From assembly GCA_037042185.1 (NCBI GenBank), contig JAXQJY010000021.1, forward strand, positions 372,001 through 436,000: DNA of 64,000 nt, read 5' to 3'. Origin of the DNA: Sordariomycetes sp. S80-01Y (lineage: Eukaryota > Ascomycota > Sordariomycetes). A program made the translations under genes and the position numbers. Of the stretch, positions 21,925-31,758 are shown piece after piece. The notes beneath the pieces were generated by a model. That model had not been told where the DNA came from and did not search any database. It saw only the letters and a program-made list of their open reading frames with translations. The stretch's first letter is position 1. Every line of letters begins with the position of its first letter.

Positions 21925-23034
21925 ATGGGATTGACAGTTTTGTCAGATGCTGACGTCGGCAAACTCCTCGACAATTTGTCCAACGCAGAGCTCTCAGGAA
22001 TTATAAAAGATCTCGGAAATGCTCTCACGACGTATTCCCTTGGGGACGAACAGCAGCACCAACCGCATAGAGCGGTAGTCTCCAGAGATGGGCAAACAAG
22101 CCTCTTCATGCCCTCAACCACCAAGCACATGATCGGTACCAAGATGGTGGGAGTCGCACCTCCTCGGAAGACTACTGAAAACGACGGGAACTCAAAGATA
22201 GCACCGGGCTTGAAGAGCGTCTTGACGCTGTGCGATGCTTCGGGCGAGGCTATCGGTATTCTCAATGCGGCGGAACTAACAGCGTTCCGAACCTCGCTGG
22301 GGATCATGCTGTTGTACCAGTTCCGCAAGCAGACTGAAAACGTTCTCGTGTTTGGTGCCGGGAAGCAAGCTTTATGGCACGTCCGGCTCGCCCTATTGCT
22401 GCATGGGGACAAGATCCGGAAAATCACGATTGTCAATCGCTCGCGGGAGAGGACAGAGCAGCTCATACAAACCATCGAGAGGGCTGGTCAGTCCGTGTCG
22501 GCGATTGAGATCTTCGACGACGCAAGATCTGACAGAGATCAAGCTCTCGAAGGCTTGGTGTCGTCCTCGGACGCCATCTTCTGCACTACCCCCTCAACCT
22601 CACCCTTGTTCCCAGCCTCGTTCCTTACGTCAGATCGAGCACGCTCGAAACCGCGCTTCATCTCTATGATCGGATCTTATCGGCTCGACATGCAGGAAAT
22701 CGACCCTGATTTTCTCAAGGCTGTTGTCGATAAAACTGGCCAATTGGCTGGGCAGGTTCACGGTGGCGTTGTTGCGGTCGACACGAAGGCCGGATGCCTG
22801 TCGGAGGCGGGTGAACTGGTCAAAGCCGGCATTAACGAAACCACCATGAGGGAGGTGGGAGAACTGTTGAACTCTAAAGAACGGTCGGAAGAGGAGGGCC
22901 TTACGAAGTGGCTCGAAGAAGGTCTTGTCGTCTTCAAATCTGTTGGGATTGGTATCATGGACATTGCTGTTGGGTCGTCTCTTCTCAACCTGGCTAACGG
23001 AAAGGGGGTGGGCACGATTGTCCCTCAGTTCTGA
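21925..23034 (+). CDS. Ornithine cyclodeaminase/mu-crystallin-family protein, possible pyrroline-2-carboxylate reductase
   Basis: Single exon, 369 aa. The family uses NAD(P) and acts as ornithine cyclodeaminase, ketimine reductase, or delta-1-pyrroline-2-carboxylate reductase. Seen here: the N-terminal substrate domain with LNAAELTAFRTS (about 113-124, the arginine that binds substrate carboxylate), and the Rossmann nucleotide motif VFGAGKQALWHVRLAL (about 140-155). IMDIAVGS lies near the C-terminus. Its place directly after proline dehydrogenase and near a proline-racemase-family enzyme fits two readings. One is reduction of pyrroline-2-carboxylate to L-proline, as known in bacterial hydroxyproline and D-proline pathways. 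The other is conversion of ornithine to proline. Sequence alone does not choose between them. No targeting signal is evident, so it is probably cytosolic. Confidence 0.85.
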   Translation: MGLTVLSDADVGKLLDNLSNAELSGIIKDLGNALTTYSLGDEQQHQPHRAVVSRDGQTSLFMPSTTKHMIGTKMVGVAPPRKTTENDGNSKIAPGLKSVLTLCDASGEAIGILNAAELTAFRTSLGIMLLYQFRKQTENVLVFGAGKQALWHVRLALLLHGDKIRKITIVNRSRERTEQLIQTIERAGQSVSAIEIFDDARSDRDQALEGLVSSSDAIFCTTPSTSPLFPASFLTSDRARSKPRFISMIGSYRLDMQEIDPDFLKAVVDKTGQLAGQVHGGVVAVDTKAGCLSEAGELVKAGINETTMREVGELLNSKERSEEEGLTKWLEEGLVVFKSVGIGIMDIAVGSSLLNLANGKGVGTIVPQF

Positions 23035-23503
23035 AATTGCGATGCTGTCCAGCCAGAGACCTTTTTGGAATTGCCGTTTCGACCAGGCCTTCTAGCGATT
23101 TAGGCAACGTGGTAGAGGCTTCGGGAGACCAGCGCCTGGAAACGTCCAGAAGCTATCCAAACATACGAGGAAGACCCATCAATATTTCACGACTTTTTTC
23201 ACGGGCAACGCCTTAACCCCTTCCACGGGATACCACGACCAACCATCTGAGAAGTTGCCAGTGAACGTTTAAATTCAAAGACTAGAATACGTAGCCAAAT
23301 CAGAAAGACCACAAGACTGACTTGATCTAGAGAGTACGAAGCTCTTCCAAGAGTTTATGATCTTCATGAGAGGCCGCGCTTGCTTGCTACCGATATCCCA
23401 CCCCCGATATGACGCTGCCCCTCCCAAAGACTACCCTGCGTCATCCGACAAAGCCCTGAACAAGACTAATTAGATCCTACCAGACCCTTGACTAGATCGA
23501 GGT
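23035..23503. other. 3' intergenic region between convergent genes
   Basis: About 470 bp between the OCD-family gene (plus) and the MDR oxidoreductase (minus). Presumably both 3' UTRs. Nothing else seen. Confidence 0.4.
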
Positions 23504-24634
23504 TCAGTCTGACGACGCGGGCTGCTCGATCTTGATGACAACCTTGGAGAAATGCTTTTTCTCCTTTAGTCGACGATATGCATCCTTGACGTGGGTCAAA
23601 TCGAATACAACGTCGTCGACAGCTGGCTGGATCTTCTTCTCATCGACGAAGTTGACGAGATCCTTGAATTGATTTCTTGTCCCTGCCAAGCAGCCTCGCA
23701 CGATACATGTATGGAGCAAAGCCATGATCATGGGCACAGGGGCGGCATCCGCGGAACCGACGGCACCAATGACAGAGACGACGCCGTCTAGCCGCACAGC
23801 CTTCAAAGAATGACTCAAAGTCTCGTTTCCTCCAACGTCTAGGACGTGGTCAAACCCTCTTCCGGCAGGGGTCAATTCCCGAGCCTTTTGCCCCCAGTCA
23901 TCGGCGTTCGTGCAGTAGTTGATGACGTGTGCGGCTCCCAAAGTCTTCAGTCGAGAAGCCTTTTCTTCCGTGGATGTAGTGGCGACGACATTCGCGCCGA
24001 GAGCGACTGAAAGTTGCAGCGCTGCCATGCTCACGCCGCCCGTTCCCAGGACCAACACCCAAGACTCCGGTCTGGCTTGGCATCCTTTCAATCCAAAGAG
24101 GGCGTTCCACGCGGTGAGCCAAGTGCAAGTCAAGGTAGAGGCCGGCAGCCAATCCAACGTTTTGGGAGCGTGGACCAATGCGTTCTGAGAGAAGACGCCA
24201 TGGGTTCGCAGAGTGCCGTCGGTTCCCTGGCCCAGCGCACCCGGAACATCTGCAAACGTGAAAGGCTTGTCGTCTCTAGCATCGTTCGTGGTTGGATCCA
24301 AGTGTGTGAGAACTCTGTCGCCGGCTCGGAATTTGACAACGCCGGGGCCAACAGCCTTGACGACTCCGGCACCATCGCCGCCTGGAATGACAGGAGGCTT
24401 GATGGGACCGTTGACACCCTAAACTGGTGAGCGACTTGATCTGAGTACGCCTTGCATGTGACTCACAACAGGACCGGCAATGATTAGGTCCCGGTAGTTC
24501 AGGGACGCAGCATGAAGTTCTAGAAGCACTTCGTCCTGGCCGAGCTGCTGAGGGGATGGCACGAGGACGTTTTGCTGATATTCAAGTGCAGCCTCAAACC
24601 CGTCTTGGTTGGCTAAAATCCACTGCGAGGCCAT
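23504..24634 (-). CDS. MDR-superfamily oxidoreductase, zinc-independent type
   Basis: Two exons on the minus strand (24634-24467 and 24418-23504; 48-bp intron with GTGAGT) give 360 aa. The N-terminal GroES-like domain includes LELHAASLNYRDLIIAG and, across the intron, PPVIPGGDGAGVVKAVG. The NYRD motif replaces the CxxD zinc-ligand motif of classical alcohol dehydrogenases, so catalytic zinc is probably absent, as in quinone oxidoreductase-like members. The Rossmann domain has VLVLGTGGVSMAALQLSVALGA (about 187-208) and VVATTSTEEKASRLKTLGA, which suits NADP(H). The C-terminus ends FSKVVIKIEQP. The substrate is unknown; enone or quinone reduction is usual. It may belong to the adjacent imino-acid group or simply neighbour it. 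Confidence 0.85.
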
Positions 24635-25086
24635 GATAGTAGTAGTTGTCGGTCTTGTTCAGAAATCAGATGGAACTGTGAAATGAGAATGATCGGGCAA
24701 CAGCTAAGAATTGCCAAAAGGGTGCCGCTTCTTATATTTGATCTATATTGAACTTCTTGCAGTAACCATAATACCAGCCACGCAGCTTTAACTGGCTCCC
24801 GCCTTCTGCGCGTAAGTCTATCGGAAAAATCTCCCAGATGACAAACATCTAGTCAATTACAAGCTTCAACTGAATATACGAACAAGGTTAACCAACATCT
24901 CCTTGACCCGCGCATCTTTGACTGTGTTTCATAAGCTCAAAGCTGACTTTCCTAATCGGGCAGTCCAACTATACTTGCGGTCCATCAGTGGCTGACCAAT
25001 CTCAGCTGACGCATATCTTGGCACAGTTCCCTGAGCTTTGCTCCTAAATTCATACCAGACTCAATGTCTGTAAATGGCAAACCATA
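24635..25086. promoter_or_regulatory. Divergent promoter region, MDR gene and regulator-like gene
   Basis: About 450 bp of relatively AT-rich sequence shared by two divergent genes. TTGATCTATATTG at 24737-24749 could be a weak TATA-like element for the MDR gene. No strong repeat seen. Confidence 0.35.
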
Positions 25087-26468
25087 ATGGCTTCAGGCGA
25101 TTTCTTATTTCTAAACACTACAGGGCCCCCAAAGTTCTCGCAGGCGACTGCCAATCGGGTCAGAGGACATGTCACTAAGGTCAACTTTGCCAACCGGAGG
25201 CGGCTCAGGGATCAAGCAGAGACGCAGAGGCTGAAGACGACGGCACCTAGGATGCAGAGCCGAACTCCGAGCTCCGCAACCGAATCTCAAATATCGTGTA
25301 GCAGCTTAGCAACGGCGCTGTCGGTCGCTACTCTGAGGAGCGATGGGAAGCATGCAGCCGAGCTACGTGGGTAATGCTGTGTCTGTCCGCATGTTCGAGA
25401 ACTGACGTAAACAGTCAATGCATTCTGGCCCATCGTATTTCTACACGACCGGAGCTTATCAGGCGGTGAAAATAACCAGCTGTGGCTCGAAGCACTTGCT
25501 TCAGAACCAGCCTTCGTCGAGGCTACCGTGGCTACAGCAATCCGATTCTGGCTGCCCGATAGCATCTGCAAAATGAGGTCCGACTTCCACTCATACCGAG
25601 CTACGAGCATGGTCAGAAAACGGTTGCTCTCGGACGAGATCTGCTCTGACGGATTCTTTGGAGCCGTGATAACCATGGCAATCTCCGAACGATTCCTGCG
25701 AAACGACGCTGCTTGGAAGATTCACATGGACGGATTGGTGCAGGTTATCACAGCGCGACAGGCTCGAGGGATAGAAAGCATCCCATCTTTGTTCACAGAC
25801 CTTACGATTCTGTAAGATACAAACAATGTCCTGCGTTATTATACTGATATTGGATTAGAGACACAGTCAATGACGCTATAGGCTTTCCTCGTGTTTACCG
25901 CCCAAATCTTATTCAAGCGCTTGGGAAACACGAGGGAGGCATCATTCTGGAAACAGCCACACTTGCACAGAACGTCAAAACACTGCGCCGAATGGTCAGC
26001 TCATGTCGAGCGCACGGCTGCAGCGATGCAGAGGCCGAAGCAATATCAGAGCTGTCTGATTCCATTCACCGGAGTGCCAAGCTGCTCGGATCAAATGCCA
26101 ACGCTTACGTCCGGAGCACTGTCCGGGCCAACCGACTACTTTCTAGCTTATGCTGGCCCTTACAGGTCGATGAAGAGGCGTGTGCCCTGCTAGCGGATGA
26201 ACTAAAGGAGGAGATGAGCAACTTGCCCGGAAGGTCTTGCCTTCTCATGGACTTGACATCGTGCGAGCTCATAGTCGGAACTGTTACATCAGCCCCGGGA
26301 TCAGACTCCCAAGCTTGGTTCGTGAGTAGGTTAAAACGGGCCGTGGAAGGGTTGCGCCGAAGGGGATGGGACAACCCTGCTGGACTCTTAGAAGCGGCGC
26401 TCAGCTACGACAAAGACCTTCGCGAGCAGTTCGCAAATTCATGGACAAAGATCTCGGGTCACCTTTAA
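25087..26468 (+). CDS. Fungal transcription-factor-like protein without a zinc cluster
   Basis: Three exons (25087-25366, 25415-25811, 25859-26468) give 428 aa in exact phase; the first donor is GTGGGT. The N-terminus has the motif DFLFLNTTGPPKF followed by RVRGHVTKVNFANRRRLRD, a basic stretch typical of a fungal group whose C-terminal part resembles fungal-specific transcription factor domain 2. Exon 2 starts with LNAFWPIVFLHDRSL after splicing and continues with helices such as GFFGAVITMAISERFL and WKIHMDGLVQVITARQ, which match that domain. No Zn2Cys6 cysteines are present. It is probably nuclear, and DNA binding by the basic region is unproven. It is the first gene of the amino-sugar group and could be its regulator, but that is inference. 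It is convergent with the transporter (185 bp apart). Confidence 0.7.
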
Positions 26469-26652
26469 ACGAGCGGGTCTACACTGTCGAAAATGCAACA
26501 GAAAGTAAAAATACTACTTCGAACTTCCCTGTCAAGGCTGACTATTTTGCGAGCTCAGTGATACTCGGTTGACATGGGCACATGCGGAATTCATCTAAAC
26601 TTCTCTTCTGATATCGAAATGTAGACACCATAGTGCTTCAAACCCAAACTCT

Positions 26653-28148
26653 TCATGCCTCCGTCTCCGTCTTCTCCGGGTTGACCGGAGGTGGAGTAAA
26701 GCCAGCTTCTTCCTCCGCAGTCGTGGTCTTCGAAACAGTCAGGACAGCCGGTAGCGCAACCACGAGCGAACCGATGCAGAGGCCCCAGTTCATTCCGAGC
26801 TGCGCTCTGCCACTCGTTCCCACCGCATTGACACGCCATGCCATGGCTCCGCCCGTCGCTTGAAAGGTCTTGTACGCACCGACGAGAACAGCCGCCCGAC
26901 CGGCACTGTTCGATTCGGAACCGATCAGCCAGTAGGAGAAGCCTTGCCACAGAGCATCGTACGCTCCGTAGAAGATGTACAGGATGATCGGTCCCGTGGA
27001 GATACTTCCCTGCTTGTAATCGATGTCTTGCTTGAGCCCGCGGCTCATGCGCTCTTCCTGCCATAGCTCGAACGCGTAGCCTCCGCCCCAGATAGCCATA
27101 CCGGTGACCAGCAAGAAGGCCCAACCTAGTCTGGCGCGGCCGGGGCGTTCAAACCATGGAAGATCCAGTAGGAAGCCCATCAACATCCCTCCAAGCATCT
27201 GCGCTATCCAGTACAACGCGCTGTTGAGTGACCGTGTGCGGATGTTGAAGGTTAGCCCGTTGACGTTGTTCTGCTGGTAGCTGTAGAAGACGTTGGCCGA
27301 AAAGAAGAGTGGTATCATGCAGGCGACGCGCCACCTGAAGAGCGTGCTGACCGCTATCCGGATAGATCCTTTGATGGACTGCTTCTCCGTTTCGACAGCC
27401 CGGTGCAACTGAGCCAGACGGATACGGGAAGGGGAGCAAAGGAAAACGCCTAGAAGCCAACCAAAGGCCATTATGGCGAGAAGCGCAATGTAAGTCGAGT
27501 CGGTCACCGTTCCGTCAGTTGAGTTGTAGTTGAGTCCAAACGACACGATGGCGCCGATGCCTCCGCCCAGGTTGAAAATGACCCAGAAAGTTGCAATGGC
27601 GCGCCCTTTCTGCGACTCCTCCACGTAGGTTGTCATGATAGCTCCCTGAACCACCCATATGAACGAAGCGCCAACACCAAGGATGGCACCGGAGGCAATC
27701 ACGAAAGCACCGTTGCTGTGGTGGTTGAAGTGCAGAAGGCTGCCGCTGTAAAGCGCATAGGTCCAGCCACCGATGAGGAAGCAAATCCTGGGCCCAACGC
27801 GCGAGAAAATAGGTCCGACCACGAAAAGTGCTGTACCAGCGGTGGCGGACAGGAGGGCGACATTGGCGTTTGCAGCGACGGTTGAGTCGATCTGTCCGGA
27901 ACCACCAAGACCCGTGAGGGCATTGTACATCTGCTCAAAGTCAATGGCTCGGACTATGGTCACAGTATCTGAGGGGCACTTACACCCGGAAGACAGAAGC
28001 AAATGAAACTTATGAGAATGATTTGAGACCACGGATGAGAGTAGAATCTAATAATCTTCGAGGAAGAGGGTTGCCACCCGCCGAGTTCGTCGCGAGAAAC
28101 ATCCCCCGGGGACGCTGGCGAGGCAGTTTCGTCAAGTGTTTTAGCCAT
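26653..28148 (-). CDS. UNC-93-like major facilitator transporter
   Basis: Two exons on the minus strand (28148-27984 and 27930-26653; 53-bp intron with GTAAGT) give 480 aa. It has about 11-12 transmembrane helices of the UNC-93-like branch of the major facilitator superfamily (formerly DUF895 in fungi). The first helix is SQIILISFICFCLPG, followed by MYNALTGLGGSGQID, the family hallmark formed across the intron. Other helices include YALYSGSLLHFN, AIATFWVIFNLGGGIGAIV and LYIFYGAYDALWQGFSYWL. The N-terminus (MAKTLDETASPASPGD) and the C-terminus (PPPVNPEKTETEA) are polar and cytosolic. The substrate is not evident. Divergent pairing with a sugar kinase and closeness to a NamZ-like hydrolase suggest uptake of an amino sugar such as MurNAc or GlcNAc. 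Confidence 0.85.
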
Positions 28149-28528
28149 CGTGACAAAGACGCAGTTGTATGCCGATGGAGCACAAGGAGTTCCAACGGCG
28201 CACGTTGGGGTCTTATAGGACATGCATCCGCAAGGTATCAATTGTTGCGAACGGGGGCGTACTCACGGCCGCCTCCACCCCTGTTCCGAGCCGAACCCCC
28301 GGAGATCTTATCAAAACGATGCTTCGGTTACCAATAAGAACGTTCTTGTTGGTAACATCCGATGTGGGCTTCGGATAACCCGACGGCATGAGTGCGGGGG
28401 AGCAGGGACTAAGTACGACCGATTCGGGAATAAGTCGTGCTGATGGCTGCAACAGGTCAGAGGGACATTACATAAGGCTAGATTGGCCCAATTCATCGAT
28501 GAGGTTCAATCTGGGTGACAGTTCCAAG
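28149..28528. promoter_or_regulatory. Divergent promoter of transporter and kinase
   Basis: A 380-bp region controlling both genes. A 30-bp near-perfect palindrome sits at 28327-28356, about 178 bp from the transporter ATG and 173 bp from the kinase ATG. The word GCTTCGG occurs twice around it (28321-28327 and about 28368-28374). Coordinated control is the natural reading. Confidence 0.55.
28327..28356. repeat. 30-bp near-perfect palindrome in a divergent promoter
   Basis: The left arm GTTACCAATAAGAAC pairs with the right arm GTTCTTGTTGGTAAC. Fourteen of fifteen pairs are Watson-Crick and one is T-G. The centre is AACGTT. An operator for a dimeric regulator is plausible. The inverted repeat itself is seen directly. 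Confidence 0.85.
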
Positions 28529-29692
28529 ATGGCACTCGACAGGGCACAAACGGCAACTGAGGACTCCCCGCTGTCTCGGCCAGATGTCTCAGGTCGCGAG
28601 TTGGTGCTTTGCGTCGACGCTGGTGGAAGTAGTTGCAAAGCAGCACTGTTGTCTGATGACGGGATACTGGCCTCGAGTGTTGGAGAACCCTGCAATGTGT
28701 AAGAATCTCTGGATTGTCATGGTCTGTCCTGGTTCACTGATCAAGATCTCAGCTCCACAACAGGGCTCGACGCTGCCCTCCTGACCCTCAAGACAGTGGT
28801 TTCTGATGTTCTTCAGAAACACCCAGTCACGAGGGGCCAGTCGATCTCCACGGTAGCTTTCAGCAAAGTTTGGGTGGGAATGGCAGGCTACAGTCGCCTG
28901 TCTTTGATGCCCCTAGTCAACGATGCGCTTTCCAAGATGTTCCGGATGTCGCTCAATGGGGGCTTGAGGATATCCTCCGACATTGATATCCTCCCTGCTA
29001 CGGTTGCGCCTAACACAGACATATCGTCGGTGATTGTGCTCGTTGTTGGTACGGGCTCAGTAGCCATGGCTTACGAACGGAGTGGTCACGACTTCGTTCG
29101 AACAGGCCGCGCCGGGGGCTGGGGAAGGCTTCTCGGCGACGATGGTTCAGGATATGCTATCGGCCGAGAGGCAATCCGGGCTACTTTGAGGCAATGCGAC
29201 ATGCACAACCTCAAGAAAGCGGCACGCGTTGGACCAGAACTTTTTGAACCTTTGCCACAAGCAGTTCTGGAGCATTTCCAGGGTCTCGACCCCGATTGTA
29301 CCCCTGAAAGTTTCCTCGACTGCGTACTGTTCCCTGGTTCGTCACGACAGTCAGGAGAAAGCAACGATACCGCCAGGACAAAGGCCGTTGCTAGCGCCGC
29401 ATCGATTGTTTTGTCTATGGCTCCAAGCAATATTGAAACGGAACGGATTCTCAAATCAGGAGCTTCTAGTGTAGCCGAGCTTGTGCATACGCTTGTCGAG
29501 GGGCAGAACATCGATTTAGCTCATTGCGCCCTGGTACTAGGTGGAGGCTTAATGGGGAGTCATATGTACCGAGAGACAGTCTGCGGTATCCTGCAAGAGA
29601 AATGCGGCGAATTCAGGCAAGTTAGACTGATGGATCAACCAGTCATTTCTGGGGCAGAATATCTGCTACAATGCGAGAAGAATCCAACGTAA
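28529..29692 (+). CDS. BadF/BcrA-type N-acetylhexosamine kinase (GlcNAc/MurNAc kinase-like)
   Basis: Two exons (28529-28698 and 28753-29692) give 369 aa. The intron must end at the second AG (CTCAG) to keep phase. The actin-like ATPase fold is clear: phosphate-1 loop LCVDAGGSSCKAALL (about 26-40), VLVVGTGSVAMAY, the family hallmark GGWGRLLGDDGSGYAIGREA, and the adenosine motif ALVLGGGLMGS near the C-terminus. These enzymes phosphorylate N-acetylglucosamine at C6; a bacterial member (MurK) also takes N-acetylmuramic acid. It differs from yeast-type hexokinase-fold GlcNAc kinases. It is probably cytosolic. The divergent transporter and the downstream NamZ-like enzyme make MurNAc or GlcNAc likely substrates. 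Confidence 0.87.
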
Positions 29693-30402
29693 CCATTCAT
29701 CTGAACATTGAGCACAAGATCAAAATGAACTTGTAGTTACAGGGCTGTTTGTCATCTACAGATAACATGTCACTCGAGAAACATGGTAACTGCTATATTC
29801 GTGACATGAAGAGTTTGGAGGGGTGTACCCGAATGACTTGGGGGAGAACCCCGGTAGCTTAGGCTCGGCCCAGAATAAGATCACCTTACTTTCAATAATC
29901 ATTTCGCTGTCCCTATAAAAGTATGGTCTTAATGGAACTCTCAACTGGGAGATGACCTAGGCACGAGTGTCGGATTCGCGGACGGATCTGGAGGTCAAAC
30001 GGAGAAGCCTATCTGAGGAATGCTGCAGCTAGCATGATATCTGCCCTTCATAGCCATCGTTTTCCCTTATCTACGGAAGCTTCCTTTCATAGACTCTCAA
30101 CGCCTCTGATTCGGATGTGACGGCCGTGCTCAATATCAGAATGCCCACCCCCTTGGAGAAGCCACGTGGGGCCACGCGAGATTGGGGAAGTTGGCTGTTC
30201 CGGATATCCCGATGATAGGCACTCCCCAGTCGGATCATCGGCTGGCGATGCGGGGTTCGATGTGTAGTTGTAAGTTACATTGGGCTCAATCCGGGGTCCC
30301 TGGCTACTAAGTTTGAGGAAGAATTACGCAGCGAGACATTCAAATAAGAGGGCACACCTCAAAATGCGTCTAAGATAGTACCGTGGCTTCCAAACAATAA
30401 AG
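29693..30402. other. Intergenic region before the NamZ-like gene
   Basis: About 710 bp with no supported gene. It includes the kinase 3' UTR and the promoter of the secreted hydrolase. ACAATAAAG just before the ATG at 30403 is AT-rich. No other signal recognised. Confidence 0.4.
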
Positions 30403-31758
30403 ATGTCTTTTTTACAGTCAATGAAGTCGTTTCTGGTTGTGGCGTTCCTGGCCTCAATTGCTGAATCCAGTAAATGCGTCAAGACTGGACTAGATGTTCT
30501 CATCGAGAGTGACTACAGCCAGCTCGCTGGCAGAAAGGTCATCGCCCTCAGCAATCCGACTGGTGTCACCCCGCAGCTAGATCTTGGAATAGATGTCATG
30601 GTTCAGTCAGGCAAGGTTGACATAGTAGGCATTATGGGGCCTGAGCATGGCTTCCGTGGGACGGCGCAGGCAGGAGACGCTGAAGGAACCTTTGTTGATG
30701 AGAAGACCGGGATCACAGTGTACGATGCTTACTTGGCGAACACGACGGAGCTTGTCAGTTTCATCAAGGATTCGGGGGCTGATACTGTGCTGTTTGACAT
30801 CCAGGATGTTGGTGCGCGCTTCTACACATGTGGGTGGCTAAACCGTGCCTCTTCTGTGGTGCTTCGCTGACAGAATATAGATGTGTGGGCTATGTATGAC
30901 ACGATGATTGCGGCTGCCGAAACGAACTCCTCATTCGTGGTATTAGATCGTCCAAACCCTATTTCAGGTCTCGACGCCTTCGGTCCCGTCCTGGATGAGT
31001 CTTTTATCACTTCCTACGTTGGCAGGCGTGCCATTGCGCAGTCTCACGGTATGACCACGGGTGAGCTCGCCCGCATGTTTGTTGGTGAGGGGTGGATCAA
31101 AGAAGCTTCCGGAGGAGCAGACCTATCTGTGGAGGTTGTGCAAATGCATAACTGGAAGCGTTGGATGACCTTCCATGATACAGGTCTGCCTTGGGTGATA
31201 CCCTCCCCGAACATGCCTACGGTGGACACGGCGATGCTGTATCCCGGTACCTGCATGTTTGAGGGTGTCAGTATCTCAGAAGGTCGAGGAACCACGAGGC
31301 CTTTTGAACTGCTCGGTGCGCCATGGACAAACGAGTCATGGGTGTCGGCCATGAGAGACTTGAACATTCCCAACACCAAATACCGCTTTCAGTGTTTCAC
31401 ACCTACAGCCGACGATTTCGAGGGGAATGTTTCGTGTGGTCTACAGACATATTTGGACATCCGCAACGCCGACATACTTCGCGACCTTGATACCCCTTAC
31501 ATTGGAGTGTCTCTTCTCTACACAGCCCGGAAGCTATATACAGTCGACAACACCACGAGTCAGCAACCAAACACCGGTGCATTCCACTGGCTACCCAGCT
31601 CGGCCAATGAATCAACATACAACATTGACGTCTTGACAGGGTCTTCGCTCATTCGGGAAGGCATCGAGAGCGGCTTGACACCAGATGAGCTCCGAGACCA
31701 GTGGACGCCGCGCCTGGCAGAGTTCAAGGAGAAGAGACACCAATATTTGATTTATTAA
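30403..31758 (+). CDS. Secreted DUF1343/NamZ-like exo-beta-N-acetylmuramidase (GH171-type)
   Basis: Two exons (30403-30829 and 30881-31758) give 434 aa. The intron uses GTGGGT, and splicing restores the family block DIQDVGARFYTYVW. A signal peptide is visible (MKSFLVVAFLASIAESSKC after a short lead), so the protein is secreted; an alternative start is ATG 30421. Conserved family features are LAGRKVIALSNPTGV, IMGPEHGFRG (the catalytic-site region), VLDRPNPISG, SHGMTTGELARMF, SPNMPTVDTAMLYPGTCMFEG and SEGRGTTRPFELLGAPW. Bacterial NamZ (YbbC) removes terminal MurNAc from the non-reducing end of peptidoglycan fragments and is classed as GH171. Fungal copies exist but are little studied. Neighbouring transporter and kinase genes suggest uptake and phosphorylation of the released sugar. 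Confidence 0.88.
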
